NCBI GenBank assembly: GCA_028277515.1 | Contig: JANQGC010000200.1 | Coordinates: forward strand, 1-24,149 | Origin: Anaerolineae bacterium | Lineage (GTDB): Bacteria; Chloroflexota; Anaerolineae; Promineifilales; Promineifilaceae | Reading direction: 5' to 3' | Length of the DNA stretch: 24,149 nt | In this document: one piece after another, positions 7,438 to 14,341 of the stretch | Position numbering within the stretch: the first letter of the stretch is position 1 | How the letters are laid out: each line of letters opens with the position of its first letter | Notes under the pieces: generated by a model | Seen by the model: the letters and a program-made list of their open reading frames with translations, nothing else | What the model was told of the DNA's origin: nothing | Databases searched by the model: none | Made by a program: the position numbers and the translations under genes

Positions 7438-7553
7438 GTAACCGCGAAATCGCTTTCGCGCTGCGACACCTTGTATCCGTGCTTACAATCTCCTAAGAGC
7501 GAAATTTGGAAATTTCGGTTACAAGATTAGTAACCGTGAAATCACTTTCGTGC
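7438..7553. repeat. Cluster of three family A palindromic repeats between E1 beta and lipoyl genes
   Basis: Copy 1 (7438-7460) reads GTAACCGCGAAATCGC then TTTCGCG, with perfect arms CGCGAAA/TTTCGCG. Copy 2 (about 7500-7522) has arms CGAAATTT/AAATTTCG followed by GTTAC. Copy 3 (7530-7553) reads GTAACCGTGAAATC then TTTCGTG, where both CG steps have become TG so the outer pairing is lost. They fill the 149-base gap between E1 beta (stop 7571) and the lipoyl gene (start 7421). Confidence 0.75.
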
Positions 7554-7570
7554 ATACAATATAAGTAACC

Positions 7571-8554
7571 CTATTTATAGCTCATGACCGCGTCGACAGC
7601 GGCCACGATATCATCCTTGTCGGGCAAGACCACTTTTTCCAACGGAACGGAAAAAGGAATCGGTGTATCCAAAGCGCAAACCTGGCGCACCGGGGCTTTC
7701 AAGGAGGAAAATGCCTCTTCGGCGATTGTTGCACTCACATCTGAACCCAGCCCGCCGATTTTAGGGGCTTCATTGGCGACGATCGCCCGCCCAGTCTTAC
7801 GAACGGAGTCCAATACTGTTTCATGATCCCAGGGCCGCAAGGTGCGTAGATCGACGACTTCAACATCAATTCCATCCTCGGCCAGGACCTCAACAGCGGA
7901 CAATGCTTCGTGCGTCATTTTCATAGCAGCAACAATCGTCAGATCGCTTCCTTCGCGAACGACGGAGGCTTTCCGCAGGGGCACGTGATATTTACTCTCT
8001 TCCACCTGGCCGCGCACTCTGTAAAGCGCCTTGTGCTCCAGGAACAGAACCGGATTGTCGTTTTCAATGGCCGAAATGAGCAGCCCCTTGGCGTCATAGG
8101 GGGTTGCCGGGCCAATGATGACCAGCCCCGGCACGTTCATAAACCAGCCTTCTACGGATTGGGAATGGTGGGGACCGCCGCCAAATCCACCGCCGGCCGC
8201 GGTCCGAATCACAATGGGGGCTTTAAATTGGCCGTCAAACATGTAATGCATTTTGGCTGCATTGTTGACGATCTGGTCGTAGCAGGTTCCCAGGAAATCG
8301 GCGAACATGATCTCCGGCACGGGACGAAAACCAACCATAGCTGCGCCGACGGCCGTGCCGATAATCGCCGCCTCTGATAAAGGTGTGTCCCGAACCCGCT
8401 CCGCGCCATATTTTTTAAATAACCCCTGGGTGACTCCGAAATCACCGCCCATCCAACCAATATCTTCTCCCAGGCAAAACACTTTTTCATCTTCGCCCAT
8501 CATAATATCCAGCGCACTGTTCAGCGCCTTGACCATGCTCATGCGCTTCATCAT
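7571..8554 (-). CDS. Pyruvate/acetoin-type dehydrogenase E1 beta subunit
   Basis: Beta chain of the thiamine-diphosphate E1 heterotetramer, 327 residues. Family marks in order are GEDIGWMGGDFGVTQG, RVRDTPLSEAAIIG (with the Glu that activates the thiamine ring), PVPEIMFADF, the glycine-rich GGGFGGGPHHSQSVEGWF loop, and the C-terminal transketolase domain (SDLTIVAAMKMTHEAL to VVDLRTLRPWD). Start ATG 8554 is preceded by GGAGGT at 6 bases and overlaps the E1 alpha stop as ATGA, so the pair is translationally coupled. An upstream in-frame start at 8569 lacks a ribosome site. Sequence alone does not separate acetoin, pyruvate and branched-chain specificities. The short alpha and beta chains favour the acetoin or pyruvate type. 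Confidence 0.95.
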   Translation of the reverse strand: MMKRMSMVKALNSALDIMMGEDEKVFCLGEDIGWMGGDFGVTQGLFKKYGAERVRDTPLSEAAIIGTAVGAAMVGFRPVPEIMFADFLGTCYDQIVNNAAKMHYMFDGQFKAPIVIRTAAGGGFGGGPHHSQSVEGWFMNVPGLVIIGPATPYDAKGLLISAIENDNPVLFLEHKALYRVRGQVEESKYHVPLRKASVVREGSDLTIVAAMKMTHEALSAVEVLAEDGIDVEVVDLRTLRPWDHETVLDSVRKTGRAIVANEAPKIGGLGSDVSATIAEEAFSSLKAPVRQVCALDTPIPFSVPLEKVVLPDKDDIVAAVDAVMSYK

Positions 8555-9522
8555 TGAGCCACCTCCCAACCCACATAGACGTTGGCCGTCGCTTTCGCGA
8601 GATCCGGGGGCGGGCTTTCATTAGAGAAATCGATCCACTCTTCAATCATCTCGTCCACCTCGTTTCGGATGTCGCCCAGCAGCTTTTCATCCGCCTCCGT
8701 TTGTCCCAGAAGCTGTTTCTCGGCTATCTTCACCGGTTCGTGAACTTCCTTCCAGTAATGGACTTCTTCTTCAGGACGGAATTCCCCGCTGAAAATACCT
8801 TGCCAGCGCCAGGTCATAAATTCGATGAAGTAAGGACCATTCCCGCCCCGGATATGATCGACCGCTTGTTGGGTGGCTTGATAAGCAGCAAACACATCAT
8901 TGCCGTCGATTTGTACGGCCGGCATTTTATAGGCTTGAGCGAACTCATATAAATTTTCGGTGGCGTGTGTTTCACCGACCGGGGAGCCGATGGCATAACC
9001 GTTGTTGACGCAGCAGTACAATAAGGGTAGGTTCCAGGTCGCTGCCAAGTTTAAGCTTTCATGCCATTCTCCTCGTCCGGCGGTGCCGTCTCCGACAATG
9101 ACGGAGGCTATTCGATCACTGCCCATCATCTGGAACCCCAGGGCAACCCCCAGCGCGGTGGCCATCATCGACCCCTCTACCGCATTATCACCGTAGTTGC
9201 CGACGGTGACATCAGCGGAATGGAGGGAGCCTCCTTTGCCGCTGCAAATGCCGGTCCCCTTGCCGAAGAGTTCGGCCATAATCTTTTCGCCCGGAGTTCC
9301 GGCCAGCACAAGCAGACCATGACAGCGATGGTCGGGGAAAAAGGCGTCTGTTTTGCGCAGGCTGCGGGCGATAGCCGTCTGAGTTGCCTCCTGCCCCAGG
9401 CCGGTGTGTAGCATGCCGGGGACATTGCCTTTCTTAAATTCGCGCTCCAGACCCAACTCAAAGGAGCGGATGATCCACATATCCCGGTACAATTCAAGCA
9501 TGAACTCCATATCCAGCGCCAT
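8551..9522 (-). CDS. Pyruvate/acetoin-type dehydrogenase E1 alpha subunit
   Basis: Alpha chain of the thiamine-diphosphate E1 enzyme, 323 residues, which decarboxylates a 2-oxoacid or cleaves an acetoin-like diketone onto lipoate. The thiamine-diphosphate motif runs from GDG at 144-146 to NN at 173-174. DHRCHG (64-69) and GKGGSLHSAD (96-104) are the usual substrate and phosphorylation-loop landmarks. GGAG lies 8 bases before ATG 9522. It is the first gene of the minus-strand dehydrogenase operon and is divergent from an XRE-cupin regulator, with a promoter and palindrome between them. No E3 (dihydrolipoamide dehydrogenase) gene is in the window, so E3 would have to be supplied from elsewhere. 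Confidence 0.95.
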   Translation of the reverse strand: MALDMEFMLELYRDMWIIRSFELGLEREFKKGNVPGMLHTGLGQEATQTAIARSLRKTDAFFPDHRCHGLLVLAGTPGEKIMAELFGKGTGICSGKGGSLHSADVTVGNYGDNAVEGSMMATALGVALGFQMMGSDRIASVIVGDGTAGRGEWHESLNLAATWNLPLLYCCVNNGYAIGSPVGETHATENLYEFAQAYKMPAVQIDGNDVFAAYQATQQAVDHIRGGNGPYFIEFMTWRWQGIFSGEFRPEEEVHYWKEVHEPVKIAEKQLLGQTEADEKLLGDIRNEVDEMIEEWIDFSNESPPPDLAKATANVYVGWEVAQ

Positions 9523-9757
9523 AAGAATTTCTCCGTCTCAACTACAATATTCACTTTGTTTTTTGGGGAAAGGCCGCTGAGGGGGTTGATGTAAAAGGAA
9601 TTTGACAATCGGTTTCTCTCCGGACAGGACACAGAAAGGGGGAAACTTAGATGATTATCAAATATGACCATAGCTGCGAGTGATCCTTTTTCTCACCTAA
9701 TAAAATGCAGCAACCTTGTAAACTGTGATTACACACTTGTCATGTGTCAATGGAGAA

Positions 9758-9786
9758 ATAGTAACAGAATCGGGCTGTCATGTCAA
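9758..9786 (-). promoter_or_regulatory. Sigma-70 promoter for the dehydrogenase operon
   Basis: On the minus strand a perfect TTGACA (9781-9786) is followed by exactly 17 bases and TACTAT (9758-9763). The -35 box lies inside the palindrome at 9776-9797, as expected for a repressor-controlled promoter. The predicted leader to the E1 alpha ATG is long, about 230 bases. A second TTGACA lies 36 bases nearer the gene (9745-9750) without an obvious -10. Confidence 0.65.
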
Positions 9787-9797
9787 TTGAAATGACA
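9776..9797. promoter_or_regulatory. Operator-like palindrome in the E1 alpha / XRE-cupin divergent region
   Basis: TGTCAT and ATGACA arms (9776-9781 and 9792-9797) flank a core centred on CAATTG; only one symmetric pair of the 22 bases is mismatched. A related half-site (TGTCATGTGTCAATG) lies at 9739-9753. It overlaps the -35 box of the leftward promoter. The divergent XRE-cupin protein is the obvious candidate binder (inference). Confidence 0.6.
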
Positions 9798-9897
9798 CGA
9801 ATAGACAACTTTGTGTACCTAAATTCAACATGCTTCCCTTATCAGGTTATTTTTTGTATACTAAGATGAAACAATATAAATTGTTCTTATTGCCTTA

Positions 9898-9976
9898 CTG
9901 TAGAACAACCTTTCCAGACCTGTCCTGAGTTTGTCGAAGGGTTGTTTTAGCCGCAAGCTGGAAAGCTCGCGCTACA
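9898..9976. repeat. Interspersed repeat family B, copy 2, with an insertion in its loop
   Basis: Head CTGTAGAACAACCTTTCCAG (9898-9917) and a 24-base tail (9953-9976, ending GCGCTACA) match copy 1 at 4942-4997, with one base differing in the tail. Between them copy 2 carries an extra segment at about 9918-9940 containing TGTCCTGAGTTTGTCGAAGG, which copy 1 lacks. It ends 20 bases before the XRE-cupin start. Confidence 0.85.
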
Positions 9977-9996
9977 ATGACATAAGCAGGCAGCCT

Positions 9997-10560
9997 ATGC
10001 AAAGCAACAATTCAACCGTGCAAATCGGGCATCGAATCAAAGCCAGACGAAATGAGTTGGGGTTAAGCTTGCGTGCCGTGGCCGACCGTGTGAACTTGAC
10101 AGCCAGTTTTTTGAGCAAGGTGGAGCGCAACGAAGCCAGTCCCTCTTTAGATTCGCTGCAGCTCATCAGCCAGGCTTTGGATGTTCCACTGTTTTATTTT
10201 CTACTGGAGACGGACACGGAATTAAATCCCGTGGTGCGGCAGAAGGACAGACGAAAGATCCAGGTTCCTCAAGTTGAGGGGGTGTATGAGTTATTAACAC
10301 CGGATGTGGATAAGAAGATGGAAGGGGTATTGACGACCCTGGAGCCGCAAACCGGTTACTTGCCGATTACCAAGTTCAGCGAAACCGAGGAATTTATATA
10401 CGTCATTAAAGGCAAAATTGAAGTGGGACTTGCGGATGACATTTACTTTGTTGATGCCGGAGACAGCATTTATTTTACCGGTCCCATGTTGCAGCATTTA
10501 CGAGCGGTGGGCAATGAAACAGCGCAGTATATTGCTGTTGTGACTCCGCCTGTTTTTTGA
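9997..10560 (+). CDS. XRE-family transcriptional regulator with C-terminal cupin domain
   Basis: DNA-binding regulator of 187 residues. The N-terminal XRE helix-turn-helix (about 10-65) includes IKARRNELGLSLRAVADRV and SFLSKVERNEASPSLDSL. A linker is followed by a cupin barrel (about 105-187) with EEFIYVIKGKIEV and GDSIYFTGPMLQHLRAV. The first cupin motif has no His-x-His, so metal binding is doubtful. The barrel probably binds a small-molecule effector, as in the PuuR/SutR type. I chose ATG 9997; the longer in-frame start at 9931 would translate a repeat element. The ribosome site is weak (AGG about 9 bases upstream). It diverges from the dehydrogenase operon and is the likely regulator of the promoter at 9758-9786 (inference). 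Confidence 0.92.
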   Translation: MQSNNSTVQIGHRIKARRNELGLSLRAVADRVNLTASFLSKVERNEASPSLDSLQLISQALDVPLFYFLLETDTELNPVVRQKDRRKIQVPQVEGVYELLTPDVDKKMEGVLTTLEPQTGYLPITKFSETEEFIYVIKGKIEVGLADDIYFVDAGDSIYFTGPMLQHLRAVGNETAQYIAVVTPPVF

Positions 10561-10565
10561 TCTGA

Positions 10566-10627
10566 ATGTGACAATCACTTTTTTCTTCCATTAATATAGA
10601 TCGCAGCGATTCAAGTGACTGCCACTT
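10566..10627. repeat. Paired 15-mer palindrome (family C), long spacer, in the convergent gap
   Basis: ATGTGACAATCACTT (10566-10580, 13/15 to the family) and AAGTGACTGCCACTT (10613-10627) face each other across 32 bases. It fills the 69-base gap between two convergent genes (the regulator ending at 10560 and the CCR-like gene ending at 10630), where it could act as a bidirectional transcript-end structure. Confidence 0.75.
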
Positions 10628-10629
10628 GT

Positions 10630-11898
10630 TTAGGATTTCCTGCCTAAACCGGGTTCCGGAGCGCCAATCAAAATGACCCGGTTGCCAGGCCCGTCTATCC
10701 CTTGTTCCATTTCATAATGGGCTTGTCCTGTTTCTTCAAAAGAAAACAGTTTACCGAGGCAAGGATCGATGCGGCCGTCTACCACAAGCTGATTATAGGC
10801 TTGAGCCTCTTCATCATTAGTGCCGTGAGAGCCTTGCAACCGTTTTTGTCTGACCCAATGGTAGCGCAGGTCCACTGTCGCCGAGTAACCGGTTGTTCCG
10901 GCGCATATCACAACCATCCCACCGGCTTCACAAACAAAAATACTGGTGGGAATGGTGGCTTCACCTGGATGCTCTAAGACGATGTCCGGGTTGCGCCGTT
11001 CGCCGAGAACATCCCAGATCGCCTTGCCAAACGCCCGACAACCGGCCAGCCATTGCTTCTGTCCCGGCCCATCCGTCCAATGGGGGGGAATGCCCCAATG
11101 CTCGAATTGCTTGCGATTGATGTATCCTTCTGCACCCAATCGGACACAATATTCACCCCGTTCATCATCGGAAACCACGGCCACAGCCCTGGCGCCATGT
11201 GTTTTAACCAGTTGGATCGCCTGGCCGCCCAGGCCACCGGAAGCGCCCCAAACGAGAACGACGTCCCTCTCATTTAGCCTGTTGCCGGCCCAACCAAACA
11301 GCATGCGGTAGGCGGTCGTACCGACCAGGGTCGGCGCCGCTGCTTCCTCCCAGGTAAGGTGGGGCGCTTTAGGCAGCAATTGATGTTCCTGGGCAATACA
11401 AAATTGGCCAAACGCGCCAAAGTTGGTGTTGTAACCCCAAATTTGCGCCGAGGGGGCGATCATCGGGTCTTTGCCTGCGGCAATCCAGGGATCGGCCGGG
11501 TCCCAATATCCATGATGGACCACCACCTCATCTCCTACGGCATATTGATCTACGCCCGGACCCACAGCATAAATGATACCGGAGACATCACTGCCTCCCA
11601 CATGAAAATCATAGGGATCGCCCATCAGCGGGGTCATGTGCCGGCTGTTAATCTTCCGGCGTACGCGAATGACATCAATAGGAATGCCGCGTGCAGCCCA
11701 CACGTTATTAAAATTTACACCGGCCGCCATAGAAGCAATCAACACTTCGCCCGGTTGCAGTTCAGGAATATCCAATGCTTCAATTTGAAAGGCTTGACGC
11801 GGATCGCCAAACCGTTCCGAGCGAACCGTTTGGGCAAACATTTTTTGCGGCACTTCCCCTAATGGGGGTAATTTTCCTACGGGTACACTTTCCAACAT
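10630..11898 (-). CDS. Crotonyl-CoA carboxylase/reductase-like enoyl-CoA reductase (MDR superfamily)
   Basis: Cytosolic NADPH-dependent enoyl-CoA reductase of 422 residues. The match to the CCR family is long and specific: GGSDVSGIIYAVG, GKDPMIAPSAQIWGY, LTWEEAAAPTLVGTTAYRML, VWGASGGLGGQAIQL, INRKQFEHWG, FGKAIWDVLGE and RQKRLQGSHG. True CCRs reductively carboxylate crotonyl-CoA to ethylmalonyl-CoA. Of the CO2-pocket residues known from that family (Asn, Phe/Tyr, Glu, His), I see Asn64, Tyr156 and His358, but the Glu position is Asn157 (WGYNT instead of WGYET). It may therefore be a plain reductase or have altered carboxylation (inference). No ethylmalonyl-CoA mutase or epimerase gene is nearby. 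AAGGAG lies 7 bases before ATG 11898. The gene diverges from a GntR regulator, with an operator-like site over its promoter. Confidence 0.9.
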   Translation of the reverse strand: MLESVPVGKLPPLGEVPQKMFAQTVRSERFGDPRQAFQIEALDIPELQPGEVLIASMAAGVNFNNVWAARGIPIDVIRVRRKINSRHMTPLMGDPYDFHVGGSDVSGIIYAVGPGVDQYAVGDEVVVHHGYWDPADPWIAAGKDPMIAPSAQIWGYNTNFGAFGQFCIAQEHQLLPKAPHLTWEEAAAPTLVGTTAYRMLFGWAGNRLNERDVVLVWGASGGLGGQAIQLVKTHGARAVAVVSDDERGEYCVRLGAEGYINRKQFEHWGIPPHWTDGPGQKQWLAGCRAFGKAIWDVLGERRNPDIVLEHPGEATIPTSIFVCEAGGMVVICAGTTGYSATVDLRYHWVRQKRLQGSHGTNDEEAQAYNQLVVDGRIDPCLGKLFSFEETGQAHYEMEQGIDGPGNRVILIGAPEPGLGRKS

Positions 11899-11938
11899 GT
11901 TGCTGCTCCTTTTTGCTGCTTGACAAATGAATCATTCC

Positions 11939-11947
11939 ATTATAACA
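11939..11947 (-). promoter_or_regulatory. Extended -10 promoter of the CCR-like gene
   Basis: On the minus strand TGTTATAAT gives a perfect TATAAT (11939-11944) with the extended TGn element. No good -35 box lies 17 bases upstream, as is common for extended -10 promoters. The leader to ATG 11898 would be about 35 bases and includes AAGGAG. Confidence 0.6.
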
Positions 11948-11953
11948 TAAAAT

Positions 11954-11980
11954 TGGTCAGGTGGCCTAGCCACTTTACCA
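11954..11980. promoter_or_regulatory. Operator-like interrupted palindrome between CCR-like and GntR genes
   Basis: Symmetric layout TGGT-N3-GTGGC-N3-GCCAC-N3-ACCA over 27 bases, with outer arms at 11954-11957 and 11977-11980. It starts 7 bases upstream of the extended -10 box, covering the -35 region. TGGT and ACCA half-sites are common in FadR-type operators, so the divergent GntR regulator is the likely binder (inference). Confidence 0.6.
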
Positions 11981-11993
11981 GTCAAATAAGAAC

Positions 11994-12055
11994 AAGTGAC
12001 AGTCACTTTGTTATCCTTATGGCTGCTCAAATAATGACCAAAGTGACTGTCACAT
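11994..12055. repeat. Paired 15-mer palindrome (family C), long spacer, upstream of the GntR gene
   Basis: AAGTGACAGTCACTT (11994-12008) and AAGTGACTGTCACAT (12041-12055) face each other across 32 bases. The match extends by two bases towards the loop (TG/CA), giving 16 of 17 paired positions. It lies in the divergent CCR-GntR gap next to the operator-like palindrome, so a regulatory role is possible. Confidence 0.8.
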
Positions 12056-12114
12056 AACTAAAATTATCTTAAAAAACCACTTAACCTCATGGTAGTTTTT
12101 GTGAGAATCTGAGC

Positions 12115-12831
12115 ATGACCTTCACTAAGATTGAATCAACCACTACAGCCAGACAAGTTATCGATCAGATTTTGGAAGCGATCCGCAATGGCCACTATGC
12201 TGCGGGCGACCGTCTGCCATCCGAGCGAGACTTGGCCAAAATGTTAGGCATCAGTCGGCCAACTCTGCGTGAAGCTATTACCACGTTGGCTACGCTGGGC
12301 ATTCTTGAAATTCGGACGGGGATCGGGACGTTTGTGCGCTCAGCGACGATTGATGAAAACTTGGCTTATCGGGCCGCTGATCTGCTTTCGGGAGAGGAAA
12401 GCCCTTTATATGCCTTAGAAGCCCGCATCCTTCTGGAGCCAGGAATCGCCGCCCTGGCAGCGGAGCGATCCGAGAAACGGGATCGCCAAAAAATGGCCTA
12501 TATATTGCAAGAAATCAAGGAATTGGCCGACCAGAATAAGCCCTTTTCGACGGTTGGTTTGAATTTTCATATGGCCATTGTGCGTTCGATTCGCAATCCG
12601 GTCGCTGAGCATGCTTGTACGATTGCCCTGGCCCTCTGGTATAACAATCTTGAAATGCATGGTTGGGGAGAAGTCGTGAAATCTATTGTCACCCAGCCCG
12701 GCCGTTTGTTAAGTTACTATCAGAACCTTGAACAGATCTATCGCGCTATTGAGGATAGAGATGGCCCCCGGGCGGCCGAATTAATGTACAACCATCTCAT
12801 TGATTTACAAGAAGATTTTCTACGTTATTAA
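12115..12831 (+). CDS. GntR-family transcriptional regulator, FadR subfamily (FCD domain)
   Basis: DNA-binding regulator of 238 residues. The winged helix at about 12-76 shows GDRLPSERDLAKMLGISRPTLREAITTLATLGILEIRTGIGTF split over its usual elements (PSERDLA, SRPTLREA, GxGTFV). The FCD ligand domain (about 97-232) is all-helical, with His in NFHMAIVRS, in the EHACTIA stretch and in MYNHLIDL. The Asp usually found four residues before the first FCD His appears to be Gly, so the metal site may be incomplete. FadR-type regulators with FCD domains generally answer to organic acids or acyl-CoAs. It is divergent from the CCR-like gene and followed by the enolase-superfamily gene, so it probably controls both (inference). 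Confidence 0.93.
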   Translation: MTFTKIESTTTARQVIDQILEAIRNGHYAAGDRLPSERDLAKMLGISRPTLREAITTLATLGILEIRTGIGTFVRSATIDENLAYRAADLLSGEESPLYALEARILLEPGIAALAAERSEKRDRQKMAYILQEIKELADQNKPFSTVGLNFHMAIVRSIRNPVAEHACTIALALWYNNLEMHGWGEVVKSIVTQPGRLLSYYQNLEQIYRAIEDRDGPRAAELMYNHLIDLQEDFLRY

Positions 12832-12842
12832 CTATGGCTATG

Positions 12843-12875
12843 AAGTGACAGTCACTTTTTAAGTGACTGTCACTT
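12843..12875. repeat. Paired 15-mer palindrome (family C), short spacer, between GntR and racemase-like genes
   Basis: AAGTGACAGTCACTT (12843-12857) and AAGTGACTGTCACTT (12861-12875) are perfect reverse complements separated by TTT. Each 15-mer is itself symmetric about its central base. It ends 12 bases before the racemase-like start, so the hairpin could affect access to the ribosome site. Confidence 0.9.
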
Positions 12876-12887
12876 GAAGGGCAACCC

Positions 12888-14051
12888 ATGAAAATTACAG
12901 AAATAGATGTCATTGGACTCGGATATGAACGCAAAGTTTCGCCGATGCAAAGAGGGTTTGCGCTCGTTCGCGTAAAAACCGACACGGACATTGTTGGGTG
13001 GGGTGAAGCCAGTACATCCTACGGCCATATCTATCCCAATGTCGTTCGAGCAATTGTGGATGATGCCATTGGCCGGGCGATTATCGGCAAAGACCCGCTG
13101 AATATTCGTGCCCGGCTGCATGATATGAAGCTGTATGTGCATCCCTGGTTGGGCTGGGATGGGATTTCCGCCCAGGCCATTGGCGCCGTGGAAACTGCGT
13201 TATGGGATATTCTCGGCAAGGCATCACAAATGTCCATTGCCCAGCTCTTCGGTGCGCAGCGGGAAACAGTGCCCTTGTATGGAACGGGGACGGTTAAGCC
13301 GGGTGAAGATCCGCGCTGGCATGGCGAGTTTTTTGATAAATTGCTTAAAAACGGCTTTCAGGGGGTGAAGACAAGAATTTCCAGCGGTATTGAAGGTGAT
13401 CTCCGACAAATTGCCGGCGTGCGCGAATATATAGGTCCGGATATCAAGCTGATGGTCGATGGCTACTTCTGTTACACGCCAAGTTCGGCCATCAAATTGG
13501 CGAAATTAATGGCGCCCTATGATCCGTTTTTCCTGGAAGAGCCGGTCCCCCAACATATGCTGCCGGGTCTTGAAGCGCTTTGTCGCCAATCACCCGTCCC
13601 TATTGCCTATGGCGAACGCACCTATTCCCTCTCCGGTTTTGAGATCCTGGTCAACCGGCGAGCGGCCGATATTCTGCAACCTGATGTCACGGTTTGTGGC
13701 GGCATTTTAGAGTGCATTGAAATTGACGCCCTGGCCAAGGCTCATAATCTTCGTGTTTTCCCACACATTGGTGGCTTATCGGCCGTCGGTTTAGCGGCTA
13801 ACCTGCAGCTGGCGGCCATTATAAATTGCGAAATGCTTGAGTATGATGGCAGCCACTTTCAGCCGATGCGCGATGAACTGTTGTGCGATCCCATATTTGA
13901 CTGGGATCACCTGGAAAACGGATGTCTTCGTATCCCTGAAGGTCCTGGGTTGGGAATTGAAATTGATGAGTCGGTGTTAGAAAAGTATCCGTTTCGTAAA
14001 GGCCGTTTTTACCCTGATGTCTTTCCCCAATTTGGTCTTGGTTACTATTGA
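12888..14051 (+). CDS. Enolase-superfamily enzyme, mandelate racemase/muconate lactonizing type
   Basis: Mg-dependent enzyme of 387 residues that removes a proton next to a carboxylate, leading to racemisation, dehydration or cycloisomerisation. The N-terminal capping domain (1-125) is followed by the barrel with Lys161-Thr-Arg163 (a KxR variant of the catalytic KxK), metal ligands Asp191 (MVDGY), Glu217 (FLEEP) and Glu243 (YGERT), then Asp266 (QPDVT) and His293 (FPHIGG) as the opposite acid/base pair. The KxR and His-Asp set is like that of the mandelate racemase group rather than muconate cycloisomerases, and suggests a sugar-acid or hydroxy-acid substrate. AAGGG lies 7-8 bases before ATG 12888. 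The gene follows the GntR regulator on the same strand. Substrate unknown. Confidence 0.93.
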   Translation: MKITEIDVIGLGYERKVSPMQRGFALVRVKTDTDIVGWGEASTSYGHIYPNVVRAIVDDAIGRAIIGKDPLNIRARLHDMKLYVHPWLGWDGISAQAIGAVETALWDILGKASQMSIAQLFGAQRETVPLYGTGTVKPGEDPRWHGEFFDKLLKNGFQGVKTRISSGIEGDLRQIAGVREYIGPDIKLMVDGYFCYTPSSAIKLAKLMAPYDPFFLEEPVPQHMLPGLEALCRQSPVPIAYGERTYSLSGFEILVNRRAADILQPDVTVCGGILECIEIDALAKAHNLRVFPHIGGLSAVGLAANLQLAAIINCEMLEYDGSHFQPMRDELLCDPIFDWDHLENGCLRIPEGPGLGIEIDESVLEKYPFRKGRFYPDVFPQFGLGYY

Positions 14052-14190
14052 TCAGCCTCAGGTGATCTGACCGCGCGTATCCGCGCCTGACCGGGCCAAT
14101 ATGGTAGCGACATCTTTGTAGAAACTGCCATTGTTTTTGTCGGGTTTGTAGTAATGGCTTTAGTCGTTTGACCGCTGATTAAGCTTTACA

Positions 14191-14280
14191 AAATAAATGG
14201 GTAAGCATAACCGAGGATTCCATTCCTCGTTACTCGAGCGCGAAATGGATTTCGCGGTTACGAGGTTTACCCATTTAAAT
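14191..14280. repeat. 90-bp palindromic element with nested hairpins (contains a family A core)
   Basis: Outer arms ATGGGTAA (14197-14204) and TTACCCAT (14267-14274) lie in imperfect 14-base termini. Inside are a hairpin CGAGGA/TCCTCG (14212-14229) and a family A core CGCGAAAT/ATTTCGCG (14239-14256) followed by GTTACGAG. It occupies most of the gap between the racemase-like gene and the second importer operon. The remainder of that gap shows no gene and only a small AACTAA/TTAGTT inverted repeat just before the next ribosome site. Confidence 0.75.
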
Positions 14281-14341
14281 AAACAAGACTCATAAGCGCT
14301 CACTACAAACAATAACTAATTATTTTAGTTGGAGGTGGAAA

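Noticed and set aside
9177..9671. Minus-strand open frame of 164 codons starting in the dehydrogenase leader and overlapping E1 alpha
   Set aside because: It is out of frame with the clear E1 alpha gene, has no recognisable domain and lacks a good ribosome site; most of it is a shadow.
9931..9996. Longer N-terminus for the XRE-cupin regulator
   Set aside because: It would translate part of an intergenic repeat that also occurs, untranslated, at 4942-4997.
10630..11898. Evidence for a complete ethylmalonyl-CoA pathway
   Set aside because: Only the CCR-like gene is present; no mutase, epimerase, mesaconyl-CoA or malyl-CoA enzymes are in the window, and the CO2-pocket Glu appears replaced.
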